DNA from: Bacillota bacterium
GTDB lineage: Bacteria > Bacillota > Clostridia > Lachnospirales > Lachnospiraceae
NCBI GenBank assembly: GCA_023419655.1
Contig: JAEZXP010000248.1
Span: forward strand, 1-12,736
DNA length: 12,736 bases
Direction: 5' to 3'
This document shows positions 1 through 6,822 of the stretch, piece after piece (position 1 is the stretch's first letter; each line of letters opens with the position of its first letter). A program made the position numbers and the translations under genes. The notes under the pieces were generated by a model, which saw only the letters and a list, made by a program, of their open reading frames with translations, was not told the DNA's origin and did no database searches.

Positions 1-705
1 AACAGCTTTTTCTTTGAGATAGACATGCTCCAAAGAAATTATAATCTGGAGGACCCGGAGGAAAAGACAAGGTTTTTTAATGAAACGGCTAAGAAGTTAT
101 TATATTTTACCGAAGAGTTGGAAAGGAATTTTTATCTTGATGCAGTGGCGAAGGCATATAATATTGATGCCGTTCTCCTTCAGAAGCTGGTAAATAAGCT
201 GGGCTATGGAGCGTATAGAAAAGAACCTGCCGCTGAGAAAAAAACTTATAGTCCGTCAAAAGGCAAAAAAAGCGGAGATGACGGAATTTCAAAGATTCAG
301 AAGCTGCTGATTACATGGCTGACCGAGGAACCTTCATTATTTGATAAGTTGAAGAGTATTATTGCACCGGAGGATTTTGCCGAGGGTATCTATGCAGATG
401 TAGTCGGGCTGGTGTTTGAAGAGTATGGCAAAGAGTCGCAGGTTATCCCTGCAAAAATTATCAGCTGCTTCCACAACTTGGACGAGCAGTCAGAGGTGGC
501 ATCCCTCTTCAATGCGGGACTTCTTGGAGAGATGCAGAATGCGGACAGACAAAAGGCGTTGTTTGATACGGTATATCGTCTGAAAGAGGACAGCCTCAAC
601 AGACAGAGCTTAAAGGCAATTGAGCATAATGACACGAACCTTTTGCAGGATATTATCCGACAGAAAGCAGATATGAAAAAGAAGATTGCAGAAGCCATAA
701 GGTGA
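1..705 (+). CDS. dnaG: DNA primase, C-terminal part (5' end outside window)
   Basis: The reading frame is open from base 1, and the residues before the first ATG at 25 (ending FFFEID) continue smoothly into the protein, so this is the tail of a longer gene and not a 226-residue protein. About 234 residues are visible. They carry a YNLEDPEEKTRFFNETAKKL-type stretch typical of the end of the primase RNA polymerase core. A basic, low-complexity linker follows at about residues 75-100 of the visible part. The rest is a mostly helical domain that matches the DnaB-helicase-binding C-terminus in position and character. DnaG makes the RNA primers for lagging-strand synthesis. The catalytic TOPRIM and zinc-binding parts are not in the window. 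The next gene is rpoD, which is the usual neighbour in the bacterial macromolecular synthesis operon and supports the call. The C-terminal domain diverges fast, so the identification rests mainly on the core-end motif and on context. Confidence 0.93.
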   Translation, partial: NSFFFEIDMLQRNYNLEDPEEKTRFFNETAKKLLYFTEELERNFYLDAVAKAYNIDAVLLQKLVNKLGYGAYRKEPAAEKKTYSPSKGKKSGDDGISKIQKLLITWLTEEPSLFDKLKSIIAPEDFAEGIYADVVGLVFEEYGKESQVIPAKIISCFHNLDEQSEVASLFNAGLLGEMQNADRQKALFDTVYRLKEDSLNRQSLKAIEHNDTNLLQDIIRQKADMKKKIAEAIR

Positions 706-746
706 AAATCATGATAAACAGCTGTATTTGCGGCAAATAGCAGGAT

Positions 747-776
747 TTGCATATTTCATTAAATGATGGTTAGAAT
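747..776 (+). promoter_or_regulatory. Putative SigA-type promoter of rpoD
   Basis: TTGCAT (747-752) and TAGAAT (771-776) are separated by 18 bases and lie about 30 bases before the rpoD start. A near-perfect inverted repeat, TATTTGC-G-GCAAATA (725-739), lies just upstream, and a third ATTTGC copy (746-751) overlaps the -35 box. An internal promoter before rpoD is common in this operon. The match is moderate, and transcription from upstream of dnaG is also likely. Confidence 0.45.
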
Positions 777-806
777 ATAAAAGAGTTAGAGAAGGAAGGA
801 TTATCG

Positions 807-1907
807 ATGGACGAAAATATTGCAAAATTTACGGAAAGACTAAAGGAATTATTGGCCTTTGCAGAAAAGAAGAAGAATGTCTTGGAATTTCAGGAGGTAA
901 ATGACTTTTTTGCAGATATGGAGCTGGACCCTCAGAGAATTGAGAAAATATATGATTATCTGGAGAAGCATAATGTAGACGTTCTTCGGCTGTCCGACGC
1001 TGCTGAAGATGAGGACCTCATCGTTGATGAAGAGGATGAAGAGGTCGAAGCCATAGATTTATCCGTTCCGGAGGGCATTAATATAGAGGACCCGGTTCGT
1101 ATGTATCTGAAGGAAATCGGCAAGGTTCCTTTGCTCACGGCTGAGGAAGAAAACGATTTGGCGAAAAGGATGGAAGAGGGCGATGACTTTGCCAAGAAGC
1201 GCCTTGCAGAAGCCAATCTTCGTCTGGTAGTCAGTATTGCAAAAAGATATGTTGGCCGTGGTATGCTGTTCCTGGATTTGATTCAGGAGGGTAATCTGGG
1301 ACTGATTAAAGCTGTGGAGAAATTCGATTATCGTAAGGGATTTAAGTTCAGTACCTATGCAACCTGGTGGATTAGACAGGCAATAACAAGAGCGATAGCC
1401 GATCAGGCAAGAACAATCCGTATACCTGTCCATATGGTAGAAACCATCAATAAGCTGACAAGGGTACAGAGACAGCTTTTGCAGGAGCTGGGAAGAGAGC
1501 CTACCCCGGAGGAAATTTCGGATGTTATGGGAATCCCTGTAGACAGAGTAAGGGAAATTCAGAAGATATCCCAGGAGCCGGTATCTCTTGAGACCCCTAT
1601 AGGAGAAGAAGAGGATAGCCATCTGGGAGATTTTATTCAGGATGATAATGTACCTGTACCTGCTGAGGCAGCGGCCTTCACATTGCTAAAGGAGCAGCTG
1701 GTTGAGGTATTGGGAACCCTGGCTGAAAGAGAACAGAAGGTTCTAAGATTAAGATTCGGACTGGATGACGGGAGAGCCAGAACGCTGGAGGAGGTTGGCA
1801 GAGAGTTTAACGTAACAAGAGAAAGAATCCGGCAGATTGAAGCCAAGGCACTGAGAAAACTCAGACATCCCAGCAGAAGCAGGAAGCTGAAGGATTATCT
1901 CGAATAA
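807..1907 (+). CDS. rpoD: Primary (housekeeping) RNA polymerase sigma factor, sigma-70/SigA
   Basis: This 366-residue protein is the usual length for a Gram-positive SigA. Region 1.1 covers about residues 1-65 and is followed by a strongly acidic linker (about 66-85). Region 1.2 begins at IEDPVRMYLKEIG (about 93-105). Region 2 holds ANLRLVVSIAKRYVGRGM and the -10-recognising FSTYATWWIRQAITRAIADQ (about 181-200). Region 3 starts near RTIRIPVHMVETI. Region 4 holds VLRLRFGLDDG and the -35-recognising helix-turn-helix TLEEVGREFNVTRERIRQIEAKALRKL (about 326-352), ending HPSRSRKLKDYLE. The protein directs core polymerase to housekeeping promoters. Several consensus promoters in this window (8015-8043, 10955-10983) fit its specificity. 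The start is supported by AAGGA at 796-800, six bases before the ATG. It lies about 100 bases after dnaG. The identification is firm. Confidence 0.98.
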   Translation: MDENIAKFTERLKELLAFAEKKKNVLEFQEVNDFFADMELDPQRIEKIYDYLEKHNVDVLRLSDAAEDEDLIVDEEDEEVEAIDLSVPEGINIEDPVRMYLKEIGKVPLLTAEEENDLAKRMEEGDDFAKKRLAEANLRLVVSIAKRYVGRGMLFLDLIQEGNLGLIKAVEKFDYRKGFKFSTYATWWIRQAITRAIADQARTIRIPVHMVETINKLTRVQRQLLQELGREPTPEEISDVMGIPVDRVREIQKISQEPVSLETPIGEEEDSHLGDFIQDDNVPVPAEAAAFTLLKEQLVEVLGTLAEREQKVLRLRFGLDDGRARTLEEVGREFNVTRERIRQIEAKALRKLRHPSRSRKLKDYLE

Positions 1908-1928
1908 ACGTCCTATAGTTTAATTTTA

Positions 1929-1966
1929 AAAGGGCACACAGGTATGGCTATACCTATGTACCCTTT
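1929..1966. other. Stem-loop between rpoD and trmK
   Basis: AAAGGG (1929-1934) pairs with CCCTTT (1961-1966), and AGGTAT with ATACCT, around a GGCT loop. The five bases between the two helices pair except for two A.C mismatches on the + strand, and those become G.U pairs in a - strand transcript. No T-tract follows on the + strand, so it is not a classical terminator for rpoD. A role as an attenuator, a processing site or an mRNA-stabilising hairpin is possible but unproven. Confidence 0.5.
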
Positions 1967-2015
1967 ATCTACACGAGTGAGCGGATGGATAACCCTCTCG
2001 CAGAATGGAGAAAAA

Positions 2016-2744
2016 ATGCAGCTCTCAAAACGACTTCATGCGGTCACAGAAATGGTTTCGCCGGGTAACCGGGTTGCCGATATAGGGTGTGACCATGCAT
2101 ATACAGCGATTTATTTGATTACGAATAGAATATCACCTTATGTGGTTGCCATGGACATAAACCAGGGACCTCTGGACAGAGCGAAAGACAATGTGGTCAG
2201 ATTCGGAGTCGGGGATAAGATATCCCTCCGAAAGTCTGACGGCTTACATATGCTGCAGGAGGGAGAGGCCGACACGATACTGATGGCAGGCATGGGCGGA
2301 AAACTGATGATTCAGATTCTTACCAGCCGGATGAATATAGTATCCTCCGCGAAGGAGCTGGTCTTACAGCCCCAATCAGAAATCCATCTGGTCAGAAAAA
2401 CCTTAAAAGAGATGGGATATCTCATAATAAAAGAGAATATGTTGAAGGAAGACGGCAAATATTATGTTATAATGAAACTGAGAATCGGTTCGCTAAATAT
2501 AAAGGATAAAAAATACCAGCTTGCAAAACAGGAACATATTTATTTTGGCAGACTGCTTCTTGAGGAAAGAAATCCAGTTTTGCTGGAGCATCTGCAAGCC
2601 GAGAGACAGCAATACAAGAAGATTTATCATGAATTGATAGCCCTGCCTACAAAACAATCTGTTCAAAGACAGAAGGAACTGGCGGATTTAATCAGGGTGA
2701 TTGATAGGGCTATTCGTTACTATGGGAGGGAAGAGAATGGATAA
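2016..2744 (+). CDS. trmK: tRNA (adenine(22)-N1)-methyltransferase TrmK
   Basis: A 242-residue class I methyltransferase that uses S-adenosylmethionine to methylate N1 of adenine 22 in the tRNA D-loop region. Motif I is VADIGCDHAYTAIYL (about 20-34) and an acidic motif II is VVAMDINQGPL (about 43-53). The family's AGMGG signature is at about 91-95, followed by LVLQPQSE (about 116-122) where the family usually has a QPN/QPQ-type catalytic-site motif. The C-terminal part is a charged helical region, as expected for TrmK. I place the start at 2016, because the N-terminus MQLSKRLHAV matches how TrmK proteins begin and GGAG (2007-2010) lies just upstream. An earlier in-frame ATG at 1944 would add 24 atypical residues translated through a stem-loop. 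The gene follows rpoD, a conserved neighbourhood in Firmicutes. Its last 8 bases overlap the next gene, which suggests translational coupling. Confidence 0.93.
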   Translation: MQLSKRLHAVTEMVSPGNRVADIGCDHAYTAIYLITNRISPYVVAMDINQGPLDRAKDNVVRFGVGDKISLRKSDGLHMLQEGEADTILMAGMGGKLMIQILTSRMNIVSSAKELVLQPQSEIHLVRKTLKEMGYLIIKENMLKEDGKYYVIMKLRIGSLNIKDKKYQLAKQEHIYFGRLLLEERNPVLLEHLQAERQQYKKIYHELIALPTKQSVQRQKELADLIRVIDRAIRYYGREENG

Positions 2745-4407
2745 GGGTCAAATAGTAAAGATTAAAATAAATAATTCTGAGAGAGAGTATCCTGTTAATA
2801 CCAGGCTGCTTGATATTGCCGCGGATTACCAGAAGGACGATGGAGCGGATATTATTCTTGCATTTGTTAACGGCAAACTCAGAGAGTTGTTCAAGACGGT
2901 AGAGAAGGATTGCACCGTTAGTTTTATTACGACGGCTGACAATGCAGGGCATAAAACCTATATGAGAGGCATGACCCTGGTATTATTGAAAGCCTTTTAT
3001 GCGGAATTTGGCAGAGAGGATGTAAATAAGGTGTCACTGGAGTATTCCCTGGGGAATGGCTTATATTTTGATTACAATGGGAAGCTGCCCTTGACAAAGC
3101 AGAGAATAGAGGCTGTCAAATTAAAAATGCAGACACTGATAGAAAAGGATATTCCTTTTGTCAAACGGAGTATCGGAACCGACGACGCAATGGAGCTGTT
3201 CTCCCGCTATAAGATGTATGATAAGGAGAAGCTCTTCAAGTACCGCCGTGTATCGAAGGCGAATATATATAGCCTCGACGGATTCGAGGATTACTATTAT
3301 GGATATATGCCGCCAAGTACGGGTATGCTCAAATACTTTGATTTGCAGCTCTATGAGGAGGGATTTATTCTTATACTGCCCAGAATGAAAGAGCCTACAG
3401 TTGTAGAACCATTTATACCAAGGAATAAGCTGTATATTACTTTAAGAGAATCCAACCAGTGGGCAAAGATGATGGAGATTGAAAATGTAGGGGCACTGAA
3501 TGACCTGATAGCGCAGGGAAAGCTGAATGATTTGATTTTGGTACAGGAAGCGCTTATGGAGAAGAAGATAAGCGGTATCGCCGAAGCAATCAAGCAGGCG
3601 AAGGACAGAAAAATTATCATGATTGCAGGGCCGTCCTCCTCAGGAAAGACTACTTTTTCCCACAGGCTTTCTATTCAGTTAAGAGCCCATGGATTAAAGC
3701 CATATCCGGTTGCAGTGGATAATTATTTTGTAGATAGAGAAAAAACGCCTAAAGATGAATTTGGCAATTATAATTTTGAAAGCCTGCATGCGATTGATTT
3801 GGAATGCTTCAATAAGGATATGTCTGACCTGATGAACGGTAAATCCGTTGACCTGCCCGTATTTGATTTTGTTGCAGGCAGGAGGGAATATAAAGGAAAA
3901 CCGATTAACATTGGCAGTGATGGAATTCTGGTTATAGAAGGCATCCACGGTCTCAATGATGCGCTGTCCTATTCGTTGCCAAGAGAAAGCAAATATAAGA
4001 TTTATATCAGTGCGCTGACTCAGCTGAATATAGACGAGCACAACCGGATACCTACGACTGACGGCAGGATGCTTCGCAGAATGGTCAGGGATGCAAGGAC
4101 AAGAGGAACCTCTGCCCAGACGACCATATCCATGTGGCCCTCCGTAAGAAGGGGCGAGGAAGAGAATATATTCCCATTCCAGGAGGATGCGGATATCATG
4201 TTCAATTCCGCCCTGATATATGAGCTGGCAGTATTAAAGCTATATGCCGAGCCTATCTTATTCGGAGTGGATAGGGATAGTGAGGAATATATAGAAGCTA
4301 AAAGATTATTAAAGTTCTTAGATTATTTTATAGGAGCTCCAAGTGATGCGGTTCCTATGAATTCCATATTGAAAGAATTTGTGGGAGGAAGCTGTTTTAA
4401 AGTATGA
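2737..4407 (+). CDS. Nucleoside (uridine) kinase-like protein with N-terminal TGS and ThrRS-like domains
   Basis: A 556-residue, three-part protein. Residues about 5-66 look like a TGS domain (IVKIKINNSEREYPVNTRLL). Residues about 70-200 resemble the additional domain of threonyl-tRNA synthetase. The C-terminal half is a phosphoribulokinase/uridine kinase-type P-loop kinase, with Walker A GPSSSGKTTFS at about 298-308, a substrate-side DNYFVDREKTP at about 328-338 and a Walker B-like ILVIEGIHGLN at about 397-407. RRMVRDARTRG (about 447-457) fits the lid arginines. Family knowledge predicts ATP-dependent phosphorylation of a nucleoside; the exact substrate is not readable from sequence. The start at 2737 is chosen over the in-frame ATG at 2701 because GGGAGGG (2724-2730) sits six bases before it and the TGS domain begins directly. 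The gene overlaps trmK by 8 bases, and its TGA lies inside the convergent rnpB gene. Confidence 0.9.
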   Translation: MDKGQIVKIKINNSEREYPVNTRLLDIAADYQKDDGADIILAFVNGKLRELFKTVEKDCTVSFITTADNAGHKTYMRGMTLVLLKAFYAEFGREDVNKVSLEYSLGNGLYFDYNGKLPLTKQRIEAVKLKMQTLIEKDIPFVKRSIGTDDAMELFSRYKMYDKEKLFKYRRVSKANIYSLDGFEDYYYGYMPPSTGMLKYFDLQLYEEGFILILPRMKEPTVVEPFIPRNKLYITLRESNQWAKMMEIENVGALNDLIAQGKLNDLILVQEALMEKKISGIAEAIKQAKDRKIIMIAGPSSSGKTTFSHRLSIQLRAHGLKPYPVAVDNYFVDREKTPKDEFGNYNFESLHAIDLECFNKDMSDLMNGKSVDLPVFDFVAGRREYKGKPINIGSDGILVIEGIHGLNDALSYSLPRESKYKIYISALTQLNIDEHNRIPTTDGRMLRRMVRDARTRGTSAQTTISMWPSVRRGEEENIFPFQEDADIMFNSALIYELAVLKLYAEPILFGVDRDSEEYIEAKRLLKFLDYFIGAPSDAVPMNSILKEFVGGSCFKV

Positions 4408-4773
4408 GCAGCACGATAAGCCGGGTTCTGTCTCGAATGGTCATCTATCTTGACCGTATGTTACCATACGGCTCCAGTACCGGCTCTCACCGATACTACG
4501 CAGCCTACCCGAAAGCACGGCGGGCAACCGTATCGCTTTCTGTTCGGCTTTGCTTCGGGTGGGGTTTACATCTGCCCCTTCTGTTACCAGAAGGGCGGTG
4601 GTCTCTTAAGCCACCTTTCCATCCTTACCACAGATAAGAAAATCTTACCATGGCGGTTTATTTCTGTTGCACTAGCCTTGGAGTCGCCTCCACCGGATGT
4701 TATCCGGCACCCTGCCCTGTGAAGCCCGGACTTTCCTCACTTAAAAAAGTGCGACCATCTGTGCTACTCACAT
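4403..4773 (-). ncRNA. rnpB: RNase P RNA, bacterial type A
   Basis: On the - strand this gives the catalytic RNA of ribonuclease P, which removes 5' leaders from pre-tRNAs. The near-universal 5' core GAGGAAAGTCCGGGCT is read from about 4738 downwards. It is followed by CAGGGCAGGGTGCC, GTGCAACAGAAA and AAACCGCC elements, a GGTAAACCCCACCC-like block and GGGTAGGCTGC, and it ends with ACAGAACCCGGCTTATCG (4430-4413). These match the E. coli M1 type A pattern in order. The ends are set by the P1 helix: GAGTAGCAC (4769-4761) pairs completely with GTGCTGCTC (4414-4406, one G.U), and three more pairs extend it to about 4403 and 4772. The length of about 371 nt is normal. A good - strand promoter sits immediately upstream at 4779-4807. 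Several short open frames in this stretch are not genes. The 3' end overlaps the last codons of the convergent nucleoside kinase gene. No intrinsic terminator is obvious beyond it. Confidence 0.97.
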
Positions 4774-4778
4774 TAGGT

Positions 4779-4807
4779 ATTCTAACATGGCGAATGACAA
4801 AAGTAAA
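4779..4807 (-). promoter_or_regulatory. SigA-type promoter of rnpB
   Basis: Read on the - strand, TTTACT (4807-4802) and TAGAAT (4784-4779) are separated by exactly 17 bases. A start about 6-7 bases after the -10 box falls on the first pairs of P1 at about 4772, so promoter and RNA end agree independently. Confidence 0.8.
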
Positions 4808-4847
4808 TGAAAACCGCTGCCAATTTACGCGAATAAGCGGATTCATG

Positions 4848-4862
4848 GTATATTCTATATAC
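4848..4862. promoter_or_regulatory. Palindrome in the leader of the VanR-like gene
   Basis: A perfect inverted repeat, GTATAT-TCT-ATATAC, ends 25 bases before the regulator start and contains -10-like sequences (TATATT). A second inverted repeat, CCGCT...AGCGG (4814-4840), lies upstream. The promoter of the two-component pair must lie about here, but no well-spaced -35 box is clear. An autoregulatory operator is possible, and so is a chance AT-rich palindrome. Confidence 0.35.
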
Positions 4863-4887
4863 GATATTGAAGAAAGGCTTGGTTATT

Positions 4888-5589
4888 ATGGAACTGGTGA
4901 GCATACTTGTTATTGATGACGACAAAGAAATAGCGGATTTAGTGGAAATATATCTTGTAAGTGAGGGATACAGGGTACTAAAAGCAAATAGTGCACAGGA
5001 AGGTCTCAGATATCTTGCAGAAGAGGACATTAAGCTGGTGCTCCTTGATATTATGATGCCGGGTATGGATGGCTTAACCCTGTGCAGCAAAATCCGTGAG
5101 ACCAATACGGTGCCCATTATTATATTAAGTGCAAAATCCGGTGACCTGGATAAGATAATCGGTCTGGGAACCGGGGCCGATGATTACGTCACAAAGCCGT
5201 TCAATCCTCTGGAGCTTACAGCCAGAGTAAAGTCCCAGCTTAGAAGATATACCAAGTTTAATCCGCAGTTTCAGAATGAGAGGCTGGATAAGGAGATTGT
5301 CCTGGACCATTTGATTATTAATAAAGAAAATCATAATGTTAATGTCTACGGCAAAGATGTTAAGCTGACTCCGATTGAATTCGATATACTATATCTTCTT
5401 GCCAGCAATGTGGGAAAAGTGTTCTCGGCCGATGAGATATTCGAACGGGTATGGAATGAGAAAATGTATGATGCCAACAATACCGTTATGGTTCATATCA
5501 GAAGAATAAGAGAAAAGATTGAGATGGATTCAAGGAATGCCCAGATAATAAAAACCGTATGGGGAGTAGGTTATAAGATTGAACAATAA
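4888..5589 (+). CDS. OmpR/PhoB-family response regulator, VanR-like
   Basis: A 233-residue two-domain regulator. The receiver domain (about 4-117) has the acidic pocket D10-D12, phosphoacceptor D54 in VLLDIMMPGMDG, the switch serine S81 in IIILSAKS, and K103 in DDYVTKPFNPLEL. The C-terminal winged helix (about 135-232) has TPIEFDILYLLASNVGKVFSADEIFERVW and the recognition-helix region NTVMVHIRRIREKI, ending VWGVGYKIEQ. The receiver, especially IADLVEIYL, GADDYVTKPFNPLELTARVK and QLRRY, is close in style to VanR. The ATG at 4888 is preferred over an in-frame TTG at 4867, because the receiver's first strand begins right after it and AAGAAAGG (4870-4877) lies upstream. It overlaps the histidine kinase gene by 11 bases, so the two are a coupled pair. 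No vanH/A/X or vanG/XY/T genes are present, so its target is unknown. Confidence 0.93.
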   Translation: MELVSILVIDDDKEIADLVEIYLVSEGYRVLKANSAQEGLRYLAEEDIKLVLLDIMMPGMDGLTLCSKIRETNTVPIIILSAKSGDLDKIIGLGTGADDYVTKPFNPLELTARVKSQLRRYTKFNPQFQNERLDKEIVLDHLIINKENHNVNVYGKDVKLTPIEFDILYLLASNVGKVFSADEIFERVWNEKMYDANNTVMVHIRRIREKIEMDSRNAQIIKTVWGVGYKIEQ

Positions 5590-6664
5590 TGTATTTAAAA
5601 GCTTTCGATTCGAGATAGTACTATACAGCCTGTTAAGCCTGCTTTATACTTTGCTTTCGCTGGCTGTTATCTGCATAGGTACATATATTATATCCGGAGA
5701 AGGAATATGGGAGCTTACAGGTGCAGGTGCGGTATTTGCATCAATCATAAATATCACCCTAGGAGTAGCTCTTTTTATCTTATATTTTTTACTTCTCACA
5801 AGAAAATTTGTCATCTATATCCGGGAGATTTCCAGAGGAATTAATGAGATATCCATGGGAAATCTGGACAGCAGGATTGTAATAAAGAATGAAGATGAAT
5901 TTGCTCTGATAGCGGACAAGCTTAATAAAATGGCGGATGACATTAAGGAAATCATGGAAAATGAGCGGCGCAGTGAAGAGGTAAAGAACGATTTTATAAC
6001 CAGTGTGGCCCATGACCTTCGTACGCCCTTAACGTCCATCATCGGTTATCTGGATTTGGTCGCTACTAAGCAGCTGACAGACGAGGTTAGAAAAAACTAT
6101 ATCGAGATTGCATACAGTAAATCAAAACGACTGGAAAAACTGATTGAGGACCTTTTCACCTATACGAAATTTAACTTCGGAGAAGTAAAAGCCATCTATG
6201 GTGAGGTGGATATGGTAAAGCTTATAAACCAGCTTCTAGATGAGTTTTATCCAAGCTTTGCAGAGAGCAATCTGGAATATGTATTCAAGACCAGTCACAA
6301 TAGTGCTGTAATCCTTGCAGATGGCGGCCTCCTTGCAAGAGCTTTTGCAAATCTTATCAGCAATGCCATAAAGTATGGAAAAGGCGGAGAGAGGATAGAA
6401 ATCAATCTGACAAAAGAGGACGATAAGGCGACAGTAACCATTACGAATTATGGAGAAGTCATTCCGGAGAAGGATTTGGACAAGATATTTACAAAATTCT
6501 ACCGGGTAGAATCCTCCAGGTCCAGTGAAACAGGAGGCAGCGGACTGGGGCTTGCGATTGCCTACAGTATCATATCCCTGCATGGGGGAGGTATATATGC
6601 CACGAGCACAGAGAAAAGCACAATCTTTACAGTAGAGCTGTTAAATGAAGCAAAAAATAATTGA
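5579..6664 (+). CDS. Sensor histidine kinase, VanS-like, with a short extracytoplasmic loop
   Basis: A 361-residue membrane kinase. Two hydrophobic segments (about 12-37 and 52-74) flank only about 14 outside residues. A HAMP-like linker follows (about 75-127). The H-box FITSVAHDLRTPLTSIIGYL carries the likely phosphoacceptor H145. The ATPase domain has the N-box NLISNAIKYG (about 258-267), a divergent G1 box (TNYGEVIPEKDLDKIFTKFYRV, about 289-310) and the G2 box GGSGLGLA (319-326). The VAHDLRTPLTSIIGYL signature is characteristic of VanS-type kinases. It would autophosphorylate and pass the phosphate to D54 of the upstream regulator. The start is a TTG at 5579, overlapping the regulator by 11 bases, with GGGGAG (5561-5566) upstream. 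The first nearby ATG (5589) is out of frame. With so small a loop it probably senses the membrane or a partner protein, which is inference. Confidence 0.92.
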   Translation: MNNNVFKSFRFEIVLYSLLSLLYTLLSLAVICIGTYIISGEGIWELTGAGAVFASIINITLGVALFILYFLLLTRKFVIYIREISRGINEISMGNLDSRIVIKNEDEFALIADKLNKMADDIKEIMENERRSEEVKNDFITSVAHDLRTPLTSIIGYLDLVATKQLTDEVRKNYIEIAYSKSKRLEKLIEDLFTYTKFNFGEVKAIYGEVDMVKLINQLLDEFYPSFAESNLEYVFKTSHNSAVILADGGLLARAFANLISNAIKYGKGGERIEINLTKEDDKATVTITNYGEVIPEKDLDKIFTKFYRVESSRSSETGGSGLGLAIAYSIISLHGGGIYATSTEKSTIFTVELLNEAKNN

Positions 6665-6703
6665 GCCGCCGGCAATGTGAGCATATGCATCCATACCGGC
6701 GGC
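6665..6703 (-). terminator. Hairpin terminator for the AP2-like gene, possibly bidirectional
   Basis: A perfect 8-bp GC stem, GCCGCCGG (6665-6672) / CCGGCGGC (6696-6703), starts directly at the histidine kinase stop codon and is extended by TTGA/TCAA-type pairs with one bulge. Read on the - strand it is followed by AATTATTTTTTG, a convincing U-tract, and so ends transcription coming from the convergent gene. On the + strand the following bases (TTCAATTAG) are a weak tract, so termination of the two-component operon here is less certain. Confidence 0.75.
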
Positions 6704-6822
6704 TTCAATTAGCAAAATTATGAAAACGGAAGAAGAAAAATATACGTATATTATACCATATAATCCGATTTTTGATAGTACTTTTTGAAAATTTAAAATA
6801 TTGTTAACATCTTGATAATGTG

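Noticed and set aside
1059..1622. A 187-residue - strand open frame
   Set aside because: It is a shadow of rpoD, whose protein match is complete. The shadow has no ribosome binding site and no domain-like pattern.
1944..2015. Upstream ATG extending trmK by 24 residues
   Set aside because: The added residues do not look like a TrmK N-terminus and would be read through a stem-loop. The ATG at 2016 has a GGAG site and a family-typical beginning.
4404..4916. Several overlapping + strand open frames of 77-90 residues
   Set aside because: They lie over the RNase P RNA gene and its promoter, and their translations look like structured-RNA complement, not protein. The RNA assignment is far stronger.
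4888..6664. Vancomycin resistance operon
   Set aside because: Only the VanRS-like sensor pair is present. No ligase, reductase, racemase or dipeptidase gene follows, so resistance cannot be claimed.
6750..6764. Extended -10-like TGGTATAAT on the - strand and TATAAT on the + strand
   Set aside because: Neither has a credible -35 box at 16-18 bases, and the - strand one would only transcribe into the terminator hairpin. Such matches are expected in AT-rich gaps.
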